A stretch of DNA of 64,000 nucleotides, from positions 3,038,001-3,102,000 of the forward strand of contig JANFAH010000006.1 of the NCBI GenBank assembly GCA_024663395.1. The letters are read 5' to 3'. A program made the translations under genes and the position numbers. The first letter of the stretch is position 1; every line of letters begins with the position of its first letter. The DNA comes from Pisolithus tinctorius (Eukaryota; Basidiomycota; Agaricomycetes; Boletales; Pisolithaceae). This document shows, piece by piece, positions 24,231 through 36,500 of this stretch. Under the pieces are notes generated by a model. The model worked only from the letters and a program-made list of their open reading frames with translations, was not told the origin of the DNA and searched no databases.

Positions 24231-24904
24231 AATTTGCCACATAATTACTATTATTCCTCATACTCATATGATAGCATGATCTTACATTGTTTTGTACTGA
24301 ACTTCTACCTTTTTGGGGCCTCATATTCATCATACCATAGTAACATTGCTTTAATCAGTTGGCCTTCATGTGGGGCAGGTGTCTGTGCAAGCATGCAAGC
24401 TTGCATGCATGAAAGTTTTCATGGCATGCCAACATATTACATAATCTAATACCACTATGAAAATTTTCAGTGCACAGATGTATTACATGATCATTACATA
24501 AGCACACACAGATTGTTTCCCCCACAAACTCATTATTTCCTGCACTTGATATTTGTGCAGATGTAACACTATTTTCTCCCAGTGTTGCAGGAAAAGTAAC
24601 TCTATCCCACCCTGCCCCTCCTATGAAAGTACCTTCCTGAATGAGTGCATCTTCCCCCTCTATGGTGTTGCATTTGTACAAAAATTATCTGATGTTGGGA
24701 ATAATCTATTGGTGCTGGGGAATTATTTATTTGTGTGGGACAAATAAGGTCATGTGCAGGACAAACAAGATTTTGTGTCCCACAACCAAAGATGATTATG
24801 TAAGCACTCACATTGCACTACACCATACCATCAAATGTTTATTGCCTGTGACCCATGAAGATAATCCAATAGTAGTGCATAAATAAATTGTTACATTTTA
24901 CTGT
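24231..24904. other. No recognisable gene
   Basis: AT-rich, with overlapping short ORFs on both strands and no family match. A run rich in GGGGAATTATT/TGTGGGACAAAT lies near 24700-24780. Confidence 0.35.
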
Positions 24905-25090
24905 AAGCAAAAAAATGTATTAAAAAAAGTTCTAACAAAATGTGCCAGGGCAGTCTAGTGAAGGTGTGCAGCATTTGTGCTACTAGGAGGATTTGAACCT
25001 AGCTTTCAGTCATGTGATGGCAGGTCCTGCACTGTATTGCAATAATGGCAACACACCTAACCACTAGACCATATGGGCAACCTTTGTGTA
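24905..25090 (-). repeat. tRNA-derived SINE copy 2
   Basis: Minus strand: box A TGGTCTAGTGG (25081-25071), which matches tRNA-Glu-like heads, and box B GGTTCAAATCC (about 24999-24989). A middle segment TTGCAATACAGTGCAGGACC is shared with copy 1. The 3' side runs into T-rich sequence ending near 24905, as expected of a pol III terminator or SINE tail. The T-stem pairs poorly, so it is probably not a working tRNA. Confidence 0.6.
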
Positions 25091-25797
25091 TATACATCAC
25101 AGCTAAATATACCCTGACATGAAATTTCTCTGGACTCTGTGTGTATGTTGCCTGATGTCTGACTATACATGTGAAGTTAGCAACACTCAGGCCATTTTTA
25201 ACACTGAAAGCTTATATTAAATGACCACTATATAGGTTATTTACCATTGCAATAGACATGCACCATCATAGGATGATATGATCTGTGTGTATGTAGCATG
25301 AAAAAGGATCATCAGGGGTATGGCATGCAAGGGGCATAGTACAGTGAGCAGGTGAATGGGTGATCACAGTAGAGATATAATGGGTGGATAGGCAGCATAT
25401 GTAAGTCAGGATCAGAACTTGAAAGTGTGATGGGCTTTCCAGGGATTGACAATGGACCCATCAATAGTGAAGGAACTTGAGTTAGGAGGACAAGGAGCAC
25501 ACTCTGCCTCAGGGGTTGCTATTATAGCCATAGCAGGTAGGGGAGAGTCTGGTGATGGTGGCTGTGGTGTACCCATAGTCACCTCCATACCAGCATCATG
25601 ACTAGTGCAAACACTGGGGTCAGTAAATGCTGGTGATGTTTCTGCATCATTGGGAGTGTCAGTCAGTGGGCTAGCATGTGTACAGGACCTTAGCTGTGAC
25701 TTGCAATCACTTTGATGGGTGCTGGGTAGAGGATAGAGGGACAGCTCACCTGAGGTTGAGAGTCAGGGTATGCAAAGAGTGGGAAATAATCAGACCC
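25091..25797. other. No recognisable gene
   Basis: There is a short minus-strand ORF at 25312-25500 only. Nothing else is supported. The candidate KDZ element begins at its right edge. Confidence 0.35.
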
Positions 25798-25904
25798 TTC
25801 AGTCACATGTAATCCAGAAAGTGGGACATCTGACATGCACATTTGGTCCTGAAAGTGGGACTAACTGACATCGGCCTATAGACCCTGATGGTGGATAGGC
25901 CAAC

Positions 25905-26340
25905 ATGTTGGAGGGAGGTCAGCCAACCTCACTGGTGGATGGATGCACACCCTGGAAGTGGTGTTGGCCAACCTCACTGGGGGATGGACTCACACCCTGG
26001 AAGTGGTGTCAGCTGACCACACTGGGGGATGGATCCACACCCTGGAAGTGGTGTCAGCTGACCACACTGGGGGATGGACTCACACCCTGGAAGTGGTGTT
26101 GGCTGACCTCACTGGGGGATGGACTCACACCCTGGAAGTGGTGTTGGCTGACCTCACTGGGGGATGGATCCACACCCTGGAAGTGGTGTTGGCTGACCTC
26201 ACTGGGGGATGGACTCACACCCTGGAAGTGGTGTCAGCCAACCTCACTGGGGGATGGACTCACACCCTGGAAGTGGGGTTGGCTGATTTCACTGGGGGAT
26301 GGATGCAGACCTCACCACCTGGAAGTAGGGTTGGCCAAAC
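25905..26340 (+). repeat. 45-bp minisatellite, left copy, about 9 units
   Basis: The unit contains ACACCCTGGAAGTGGTGTTGG, CTGACCTCACTGGGGGATGG and ACTC. The period is exactly 45 bp, so it reads as a 15-residue repeat (THTLEVVLADLTGGW) in open frames of 139-146 codons that are not genes. It is preceded at 25798-25880 by two related subterminal units with CTGAAAGTGGGAC. Its reverse complement resembles the array at 47870-48290. Confidence 0.85.
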
Positions 26341-26599
26341 CCTGAAAATTCCCTTGGCATAATCAATTGCTTGTCAATTTAGATGTTACCAGAAGTATTG
26401 ACTCTGATGACACTTCCAGATGGACATACCCCCTGAGACCAGTGTTGGCCAACCTCACTGGGGGGTGGCCTTACCCCCTGAATCCATGGCCATTCTTCAC
26501 CTCCAGGTGATGTCAGTGATCTCACAGGGTTTGAAACTTGCAATGAGCATGGGTAGCCATATATAGGGATCCTTTTGATTCACACCATCTACAGTTTAT

Positions 26600-28976
26600 C
26601 TATAGACCAAGACCCAGAGCTCTCTTGGTTGGTTGACAAGCTCTAGTTGATTTCTTGCTTGCCTCTTCACCCTCCTTTGCCATCTTCTGATCAACATCCC
26701 CACTGCCTCCCCTTTTTCTTTTCCTCACATCCTTTCTTGTATTCTGGGATTCCTTCATGCCACCCCCCTGGGTGGGACAGGAATCCCCTGCACTGACCCC
26801 AGTTGTTTCCTGTGCACCAAGCCCTCTGCTTGAGCCACCAGAATTCTGCTGCAGTCTTGCAACTACCAACCCCACTGCACCCATAACATCTTCCCCCTTG
26901 TGGATATCAAGACCCAAGCCTAGCAAAAAGCCCAGATTAGCAGCTTCAGGGTCATCTGATTCTATGTCCTGTGCTCTTTTGCACTCCTTCCACAACAAAC
27001 CAAATCCCAGTACAATGGTAAGACCTTTCTGGGTGGATGCAAACTTTTCACTTTGCAATTGATACAGTGCCTTCCAGAAGGAATCCCCATTGCCATGCAT
27101 CTCCTGGGGCAAATACTGGGCACTCCAGGCCCAAGATGCCCAGACAGGCAGGTTGACTGGTCCAGCATCAGGTTCCTGTACAAAATGTTTGTTAACCTGG
27201 TGTTTGAAGAAAGTTTATCACTTACTGTCTCTGGCAAGCCATCTACAAGCTCAACAAGTTCCTGGTACCTGGGCATGATGCAAAGGGACTTTAAATATTT
27301 CACCCTGTCCCCATTGGCATGACAAGCAGGGCTGGATTCATGAGGGGTATCTTCAGATGGGGCCCTCCCAGAGTCAAGGATATCCTGGGCCCCTGATGAA
27401 GTTGCTATAGGGGTCATACCAGCCCCACCAATTTCTTCCCCTAAATCTGAGGGCTTGGCCTCCACCCCAGCTTCACTGTCCTCCCCAGGGCTCATCCACT
27501 CTCTTTTTGGATGGGGTTTTCCTGTTCCAGGGCCTTCCCAATGGCTTGTCCTCCTTTTTGCACCTGATGAATGAAACAATCACCTTATCCTCCTCCTCTT
27601 GGGAATTCCAATGATTCCAAAGCATCCACATGTTGGCCTTGGTCCATTTTGAAGGATCTTTCATCATGAATCCTTCTGGGATGGAATTGGAACTCAGATA
27701 CTCCAAATGGGACTTGATAAGCAGGCCCCAGGGAACCTTGGCCTTGGGCTTCCCTGTAAACTTTGCTATGTTTCCAACTTCCATCAACAACTGTAGATGC
27801 ACTTGACAATCAAGAACATACCATAGGCAGCCTGGAAGACCATTCTTGCCAAACTCTGCTGGACCTTGAGTTTCTGACCAGTCCAAGCTGGTACCTCTGG
27901 GTTTCCTTCATCATCCAGGGCTATCTTCACCTGGGGATTCTCATCATTCAAATCTTCCTCAGCTGAGTATGGAATCAACCTAGGTACACATATTACATTG
28001 ATCACCAATGTTTATCACTTACCAGCTTCAGTCAAAAGATAATTGGTCAATATTTGCTCTCCCTTTAGAACCCAATCCTTGGTGGGCTCTGAAGACTCTG
28101 AGAAGGCCTTCTTCCCATCAGGGGGTTGTGTTTCAAAGCTAGGTTTCTTCATTAGCATTGGATAGACAAGGTAAAGGGGAACCTACACTGCCATCTTGAT
28201 CTGAGAATCAGCAGTCTCATGAGCCAGAAACATCACTATATTTGACCCCATGGTCCACCTGACTGTTTCAATACAGTCTCTGGCCATGTTGGGAAAATTT
28301 TTTCTCCTGTACCTGAATTATTGCATGATTAATATAAGACATTTGAAGTAGACCAGCACTGACAATTCATGAGTTTCTTTTGGAGCACCCAACTTATTCC
28401 ACTTGGAAGCAGCCCTCCCTGCTTCAGCCTTCTTGTTATCTGCAAGAGACTCTCACCACTGTTGGATGATTTTGGTCCTCTGACCTATGGTCTTGGGGTC
28501 CTTGGTGTCCCTCCTCTCCCTATCATAGGCATCCATGTCCTCTTTGAAGAGCTGCTGGGAGGTAGTAAAATCAGTGAAGGGCTTTCTGTAATTTCCAGCC
28601 TTGGTAGGTCTGGTCCTCTCCTCTCTGGCATCCTCATCCTCACCAGTCCCAGGCTGCTCCTTCCTCTTGTCCATTGCAGCCAGGATGCTCTCAATGATGT
28701 GTTCCTCATCATCCTGGTTTTCAGGGTCTAGTTCTGGCAAAAACACCCTTCTGATGGCCTAAATACACTTGAGATATGTGAAACTTGATGAAAAAGATAC
28801 CATACCACTCTCAAGTTCTGGGGCAATTCCACAGATCCTGAAGATACTTGCTGAAGGATCTGGGATTTCACATCAGCCAGGATCTGGGCCCTGAGGTCAG
28901 GATTCCCTCAGGCATCTGTGTACTGCTCCACATAGGAGGACAGCAGATCAGAGTAGACTTCAGACCAATCAGCCAT
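26600..28976 (-). pseudogene. KDZ-neighbour protein of Agaricomycetes (decayed)
   Basis: I recognise the order of segments from a family of long Agaricomycete proteins of unknown function often found near KDZ transposases (from memory). The start at 28976 reads MADWSEVYSDLLSSYVEQYT; a TGA follows at 28908-28910. After an intron of about 47 nt comes AIRRVFLPELDPEN, then TTSQQLFKEDMDAYDRE and GQRTKIIQQW. Later blocks are PPDGKKAFSESSEPTKDW, EVPAWTGQKLKVQQSLARMV, VPWGLLIKSHLEYL and MLWNHWNSQEEEDKVIVSF. The C-terminal part is Gly/Ser/Lys-rich. Frameshifts and stops lie between blocks. It begins about 230 bp downstream of the KDZ gene on the same strand. Confidence 0.55.
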
Positions 28977-31408
28977 GAGGGAATAAAATCAGGGGGATAA
29001 TTAGCAGCACAGATGATGGAGGTTGGAAGCAAGGTGAAAATTTTTCAGCCTTTCCCAATTTAGGCAGGAGGTTGAAGTTTTTGGCCATCACTCTTTTAGG
29101 AAAGGTACCATTATGGTATGATTGTTTTGATGTATTTGCTATTCACTTTGATTCAGATACCAAGTGCAAAGCAAGGGTAATGGGAAAACTATACACATAT
29201 ACCCATGTTCTAAATACAATCCATTTGTTTACCTTGGAACATCAATTGGGCCTTTTTGGAAAAGTCAGTCCACAACTCTATCTGCTTATGAGCATAAGCT
29301 TTTTTCCCTGGTTCCAACAATTGTAGAGCCCTTTTCTCCCATATGTCCTTCTGGAACTCAAACCATAAGATGGCCCAAACCATCTCATGCCTCACCAATG
29401 ACAATTCTTCTTTCCACCTGTCCCTTCTTGCCCTTGCTTTGAGCCAATTGATCCTGTAAACTGCCCCACAATTTATTGGTGAGATTTTTTTGAGTAGTAT
29501 TAACACTTACATTCCTCCATTAAACCCCCCTTCTCAGCATTCAGTTGACCCTGTTCACCATCCATCATCCAAAACCATGCCATTTTACTGGTTCCCTGCC
29601 CAAACTGGTTCTCCTCTGTAACATCCTTACTCACTGCCAGGTCCTGGGGCTGAATAGCCTGATATTTTTGTCCAATCTCTTGATTGGGTTCCAACTGGAG
29701 AACAGCCTGCCTTGCCCTTTGATAACTTCTGACCTGCTTGTTTATCTGAGCCACCACTTTTTGGATGTCCTGCTTGGTTCTTGTACCTTCCCTAGTTGAT
29801 TGTGCACTGTGGAAGTTCTGTCTGTATAACATTGCCTTGTGTCCAAGGTTGGTTCAGAGCTGGTCTAGACAATCATTAGCTTGCCCAATCCTGAGTTCCA
29901 TTTCTTCTTTGAGGAGGTCATGAAGGCCAAGCTCCATTAGTTTGGTTGCTCCAATGGATGAGGGCATCCATATACTCATGAGCTCAGCAGGTGGCTCCTC
30001 TCCTTCTGTAGCCTCCCAATCCTCATCATCTTCCCAGTACTCTCCATTGTCATCAATTTCTTCACCTTGCCCAAGGAATGCTGGATCATCCTGGGGTATA
30101 AAGACATCATCCACCTCCAAACCTTTGAGAAATGCCTGGCTGGTGCCATGGAATTTGTCAATCCTGGCAGAAAGTCTTTTTCTTTTCTCCAAGACTTTGA
30201 CTTCTTGTCTGGTAGACATGTGTCTCTGTCTAAGCTCAGATCTTAGCTGGTCCCTGCAGGTCTGGTTAGCAACCTATTGCTTCTGGAAACCACAGACCAT
30301 ACTGTGCATCCTCTATGCTAATTCCATCCACAAGCCAAGCCACAGAACCATGGCTCCCTGGGGACACAGGTGGATTTTTCATGAGCTTTAACTGCACTTC
30401 ACCCATGGTAGGGGCTACAGGCCATCAGACATGCCCAGGGTTTCTTAGGAACATACTGACCTTTTTCCCCTTTCAACAAATAAATGTCTAGGGAATCACC
30501 TCAATTTGCTTCTGCCTCAAGAACATCCAACTCCCATTGGGCAAGTTGGCCAGGGTCTAGAACAGCTGTCAACTGCTCATATGCCTGATTCATTTCTTCT
30601 AGGCACTTGTGTGAGGTCTTGTATTTTTTCAACAGTGCAGGAACTGAGATGTACAGGGTAAATTAACTTCTCTTTGAAGAAAAGGTCTCTCACCCATGTT
30701 GACAATTTTTTTCCAGTTAGAATCTCTCATATGGTCATCATACACTTCTTGTCTGTGGGCCTGAGTCATAGACCTTGCAGTGGGAGAGATCTTATTGAAT
30801 GGAGCCCACAACATCTTCAAAATTTCACCACCCAGATGACCAGCACCCTTGATAAAGTTGAGGCTATATCTTGGAAAGCAAGAGAGTTTGTGGGCAGCAA
30901 GATGAAACTTCCCCACAGCAGGAATGATTTCCAGGGAGGGAGGGAGATGGAGAGAGCAGCTGGATTTTACCTGACTCTGGAAGTTAATACTCCACTGGCA
31001 CCCAACATCATAAATGACAAGGGCCTTTGTGATGCTTTCTGAATGATAATCAAGAGCACTGCAGATGGAGTAATCTGTGTTCATGTACCTAGCACAAAAT
31101 GAGTTCCAAAGGCTTCCAGTACATCCATCAGGTCCACTCACTTTTCTCCTTTCTGAAAGTCCACCACAGAATGGGGAACAAAGCAACCATGCCAAGCACA
31201 GGCTGTGGCACCAATCCCAGTGGACCAGAGATTGGACTTGTTAATATTAGCAGCATTGATTGCCCTGTGATTGCTGCAGGTGGATCTCTACCAGTACAGT
31301 GGGTCATTTAAACTCCATGACCTTGGGACAACTCACCTCCTTGTTATCCAAAGACTGCTCAAGATGGGCCTGGTAGGGTTTTTCAGCAACCATGTAACCA
31401 GTTCCATC

Positions 31409-32122
31409 TGTCAAGTCCAGGCCTACTCCAACCAACTCCGATGCTATATAAGGTCTAGGGGAGGGTCCAGAAGCAAGTCTGACACAGAAGAACAGAACTC
31501 TGACTAGCGGAGTGTTGGCAGGAACAAAGACCACTGAGACAATGGCAGAGTGGAGTGAGGGTGTCGGGTTTAGCTCATGCACTACCCCCTTGCATGATCT
31601 CAGCCCTCATATTTCAGAGGGAGAGTATAGATGGAGAGTCAGAGATAACTCTGACAGGCAGAAGTCAGAGACAGTAGGAGTAGGAACTAAGTTGATATTC
31701 GTACTGAAGAACAGTGGAGTACAGTACATGCTTTTATACTGCTACGGAGGTACAGTAATTGGAATCAGAACTGACATACAGAGACTCATAAATTTTCAAG
31801 TAAAATTTCCTGGACAACGAATGAAGGGTAGATGGAGGACATATGAATGGGTAACACAGAACATCCAGAAAAGGAAATAGTCCAGGCGCTGGACCATGTG
31901 GTGAGCGTGCTGCGGAGTACCTGACTGCAAAGGTAGTCACATGACCCCTCAGAGAACGGACTGCTCGGTCAGGTAAGAGAGCAACACAAGTCCGACAGCA
32001 GTCAGAGTGGAGATGGTTTGCAACCAACAGAAGTTGGGCAGAGTTGGTGCAGAGTGAGCGGATGACTGGCAGGAAAGGTTGTGGAGTGAGTAAAGACCTA
32101 TGATGAACGCATGGTTATGACA
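31409..32122 (-). repeat. Chromovirus 3' LTR
   Basis: 714 bp, TG...CA ends. It differs from the other LTR mainly by transitions at CG/TG/CA sites (for example GTGAGCGTGCTGCGGAGT here against GTGAGTGTGCTGTGGAGT there), so both have lost CpG independently since insertion. Confidence 0.95.
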
Positions 32123-32125
32123 GTG

Positions 32126-32135
32126 CCCCCCCCTT
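32126..32135 (-). promoter_or_regulatory. Polypurine tract
   Basis: Minus strand AAGGGGGGGG, three bases before the TG of the 3' LTR: the expected plus-strand primer site in LTR retrotransposons. Its place also fixes the orientation of the element. Confidence 0.8.
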
Positions 32136-32316
32136 AGGGCCTGAACCCCTGAAGGCTGCATGTACAGGATGAGATCAACACGAGTTGATCATTTGAAATT
32201 ATTCTGATGCCTCGAGGATAATGGTTTTAGCTGCAGTGGAGCTCCATCGGAGTTCGAAGTACCGCTTAAAAACACATGTTAGGGTACTGAACCTTCGTAC
32301 CCCATCCCCCATCATC

Positions 32317-33502
32317 ATGTCTTCCCAGCGCCAGAGCAAAACCCCCCAACCAACCCCAGGCCACGTCTGCGACTATTCCCAAGTCACAGATGAAGAGCTG
32401 GCCATCCTCACTGATGACTCCACTGACACTGAGCGGGAGAAGTCCACAGAGAAGGCACGCCGATGAGAGGAGGCCAAGCGGAGAGAGAGGGAGTGTGAGG
32501 CAGAGCACAGGGCCAAGCACGAGGAGGCCAAGAGACAGAAGGCAGAGGAGGAGAGGCTGGAGGCAGAGCGGAGGAAGAGAGTGGAGGAGGAAGAGGAGGT
32601 TCAAAGGAAGAAGGCGGCAGAGGAGGAGGCGGAAAGACAGAGGCAGAGAGCCTCTCAGGAGAGGGCCCAGGCCAGGCGGAATGAGGCTGCACAGAGGTGA
32701 GTAGCAGATTACTGCGAGTCAGGCAGAGCTGACCCATTATTTTTACTTTTTATTTTATTTTTTGACCCTACTCTACCTCAGGTTAACTGGCATGGTGTAC
32801 AATGTCAACACCGCCCAGAAGGTCCCTGGGGCCTCTGTGGTGGTCACCACAACCAGAAGGGCCCCCTGCACTCGCTGTATAGCGAGTCTGACAGTGGGGC
32901 AGTGCGAGCTGGGACAAGGCAAGACCAGGGCCTGCATGCCCTGTCATAACAAGAAGAAGACTTGCAGTTGGACATGGGAAGAGGCAGCGGTGGGACCCTC
33001 GCGGAAGAGGGCAGGGACAGGAAGCTCCCAAGGGGAGAAAAAGAAGAAGCCACGAGGGAAGGGAAAGGCAAGAGTGATGGAGACAGAGGAAGCAGATGAT
33101 GAGCGGGAAGCAGGTGGAGGAGATGATGAGCCAGCAACCCCACTCGAGGGTCCCTCAGGCACGGGAGTCCACATGCGGTGGGCAGAGTGGGAGCGGGAAA
33201 GACAACTGCAGGCCATGGAGAGGCAGGCCGAAGCGCATGAGACCACTGCGCTGGCCTTTGAGAGGATGGCGGAGGCAGCAGAGCAGATGGTGGAGGCCGC
33301 AGAGCAGACAGCCAATGAATGGGGGCTGTACCATGCCTGGGCAGAGTGGGTGGAGATGAGGAGAAGGGAGGATGCGTGTGAGGCCAGAGTGGCCAAGTTC
33401 AAATGCACAGGAGGAGGATGGAAGAGGCCGCAGTCGGAGGTTGGTATGGACCAGGTTTATGCGGATATCGTTCGTGGAAAGCAGAGACTGTTGGAAGTGT
33501 GA
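32317..33502 (+). pseudogene. Antisense accessory gene of the chromovirus, Zn-Cys and coiled-coil type
   Basis: It is encoded opposite to gag-pol, between pol and the 3' LTR. The start is either MSSQRQSKTPQPTPGHVC (32317) or an in-frame ATG at 32221. Exon 1 turns into a long Glu/Arg/Lys-rich helix (likely coiled coil). A TGA at 32464-32466 interrupts it. The intron 32697-32781 (85 nt, GT...AG) joins AG to G and keeps the frame. Exon 2 carries CTRCIASLTVGQCELG and CMPCHNKKKTC, a cysteine cluster resembling Zn2Cys6-like fingers, then a basic stretch (GEKKKKPRGKGK), an acidic stretch and further helices. It ends at 33502 and overlaps the end of pol tail to tail by about 45 bp. The function is unknown; a DNA- or RNA-binding role is only an inference. 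Confidence 0.65.
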
Positions 33503-36500
33503 TCTAGTTCAGTTGCAAGCTACCAAGAGGTTTCCTCATCAGTGTTCTCATAACCAGCCCAGTGGACTAGATACAAGAGCTGACAATGGCAGCGATGGCG
33601 ATCCACCTTAGAGTCGAGTATCTCTGATACTTCATACTCAAGGTCACCATCGACATCCACTGGCAGAGGCAGAGGTTGTTGTCGGTTTGGGAAAGGGTTA
33701 GCCACTGCAGCTTCCAGTTGTGAGACATGGAAGACCGGATGTACCAAGCGCATAGAGTCAGGAAGCTTAAGGGTGATGGAGTGTGTACCTGGCCTGGCCA
33801 AGATGGTGAATGGACCTAAGTACTTTTCGGAGAGTTTTTCCAAAGGGCGAGTTGAGCGGAAGTACTTGGCTTTGATGTAGGCCTGTTCTCCGACCTTGAA
33901 CTCAGGTGGAGGTATGCATTTGGCATCTGCTGGACCCTGGTAGCACTGTTGAGCAGCGGACATTTCGGAGCAGAGGAAATCATGAAGGGTGGAGAGCTTG
34001 ATGACATAGTTGTGAGCCCTTGGAGAGGTGAAGTCCTGGTCAGGGACCACAGACAGGTTTGGGTGGTATCCCTTGTTAGCGAAGAAGGGAGAAACTCCAG
34101 TTGTCACACTTGGTGCATTGTTGAAAGTGAACTCTGCTAGGGGTAACAGCTCAGCCCAGTTGTCTTGTTGGTAGTTACAGTAGACACAAAGGTACTGCTC
34201 AAGGGTCTGGTTCGTTTGCTCAGTCTGGCCATCACCTTCTGGGTGGTAACCTGAAGTGAAGTGAAGACACATATCAAGGGCCTTCCCTAGTGAGCAGAAG
34301 AAGTGTGAGACGAACTCAGGACCTCTGTCGGAGGTGACATTAGCTGGTACTCTGTGCTTGGAGAAGACGTGGGCAAGGAAGAGCTTAGTGAGTTTGGTGG
34401 AGGTGACGGAGTCGTGGGTGGGGATGAACACCACTTGCTTTGAGAGGCAGTCCACTACCATGAGTACGGCAGAGTAGCCATCAGAGTTGGGGAGGTGTTC
34501 GATGAAGTCCATGGAGATGGAGTTCCAAGGTCTCTCTGGGATGGGGAGTTGCTTCAGTAGGCCATAAGGGTGGTGGCATGGAGTTTTGCTCCGGCCACAG
34601 GCAGTGCAAGACCTGACATATTCTTTCATGTTGGAGTGGAGGTTGGGCCACACGTAGTCCCTGTGGACGAGTTCTAGGGTGCGGTTTTGCCCGAAATGGC
34701 CTGCTAGAGGATGATCATGCTTGAACCAAAGCACTCAAAGGCAGAGGTCATCAATGTCAGGGACAAAGATATGACCATCAAGGCGGAGTAGACCGTCGGA
34801 GTCCAGGGACCACCGAGGCTTAGTCAGAGCTGGAAGATGGCTGGCGGATACAGGGTCGGATGGTAAGGCAGAGATGATGTCGGAGTGCAAGCACTCAACA
34901 TTGAAGACCATGGTGGCGCAGAGCACAGGTGCCATGAGGGTGGTGGTATGGAGGGACGACGTGAGTTGCTCCTGTGTAAACACAGGGTGGAGGTTGTGAG
35001 GATTTACCTGCATGTAGTCCCTATCCCCCCCTTTTGGGTAGATGTCCCAATGTCGCATAAGTGCATCAGGTTTGGCCCCAAGGCAGCCAGGTCAGAAGTG
35101 GATGGAAAGGTTAAACTGCGAAAGACACTCCAACCAGTGGGCCTGTCAACGAGTGAGGACCTTAGAGGTGGAGAAATACTCAAGGTTTTTGTGGTCCATC
35201 ACCACGTCGACAGGCAAGGTGGAACCTTCTAGGTAATGCCACCAATGGCAGAAAGCCTTGAAGATAGCCAACAGCTCCTTGTCATGGGTATTGTAGTTAA
35301 GTTCTGGCATGGTCATGGTGTGGGAGTAGAAAGCGACTGGGCGGAGTTCACTGTCAGAGCAGGTGATTGACAAAATGCCAGCAATGGCATAGTCGGAGGC
35401 ATTGGTTTCAACTGTAAGCAGAGCATCAGGAACCCAGTGAGTGAGAACAGGAGCAGAGCTGAAGGTGTCCTTCAGGCAGAGGAAAGCGGAGCGGCACTCC
35501 TCAGAAAAGTTCCAAGGAGCACCCTTTCGCATGAGGCGAGTGAGTGGAATGATGATGTCGGAGTAGTTATTAATGAATCGTCTGTAGAAATTTGCAAAAC
35601 CGAGGAAAGACTGGATGTCTCACACCTTCCATGGCTCAGGCCAGTCATGGACTGCCCGAACCTTCTCAGCGGACATGGTGAGACTGGAGGGAGAAAGAAC
35701 ATAACTGAGGTACTTGACAGAGTCAGAGTGAAACTCGCACTTCTCCAGCTTGGCATAAAGACCATGCTTTCGAAGGCAGCAGAGTACCTCTTTTACATGT
35801 TCATGGTGCGACTCCATGTCCTGCAAATAAATTAAGATGTCATTGAGGTATACCACAACGCAGACATCGAGCATGTCTGCAAAGATGCTATTGACAAATT
35901 GCTGGAAGGCCGCAGGCATGTTAGTCAGACCGAATGGCATTACCTGCCACTTGTAAGAACCATAACAAGTGCGGAATGCTGTTTTCCATTCATCTCTGTC
36001 TGCAATGTGGACCAGATGATAGGCATGGCAGAGATCGATCTTGGTGTAGACTTTAGTGTGGCTTGGAGAGTCGAGTAGGTCTGAGATGAGCGGCAGCAGA
36101 TAGCGGTCTTTTTTTGTGATTTTATTGAGTCCTCAATAATCTATGCAGAGGCGGAGTGAACCGTCCTTCTTCTTCACAAAGAGAACAGGGGCACTGTGAG
36201 TGGAGGTGGATTGTTTGATGAACCCGTAGCCAAGATGCTCATCAATGAAGGTGTGGAGAGCCTCAAGCTCTGGCGGAGAAAGAGAGTAGATTGTACCAAT
36301 GGGCAGAGAAGCTCCTTCCTCGAGATCGATCTTGAGATTGAACAAGCAGTGTGGCAGAAGTTCAGTGGCCTTGTCTTTACTAAAGACATTGGCAAACTCA
36401 TGATACTCAGAAGGAACCGAGGAGAGGTCAGGAGGCGGAGAGGAAGCAGAGGACGCACGAAGCTTCACATCATCAGTGGAGAGCTGTAAGCGGAACTGTC

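Noticed and set aside
24970..25090. Functional tRNA-Glu gene
   Set aside because: Box A and box B are good, but the T-stem and acceptor stem do not pair and the inner part is too long; a related copy nearby points to a SINE.
25905..26362. ORFs of 146 and 139 codons with a 15-residue repeat
   Set aside because: By-product of the 45-bp minisatellite.
29942..30391. Plus-strand ORF of 149 codons inside the KDZ gene
   Set aside because: Antisense to a KDZ C-terminal segment with clear family similarity on the minus strand.
32266..33408. Minus-strand ORFs of 99-154 codons opposite the accessory gene
   Set aside because: Shadows of the Glu/Arg-rich plus-strand exons; pol ends at 33457 and no domain is present.
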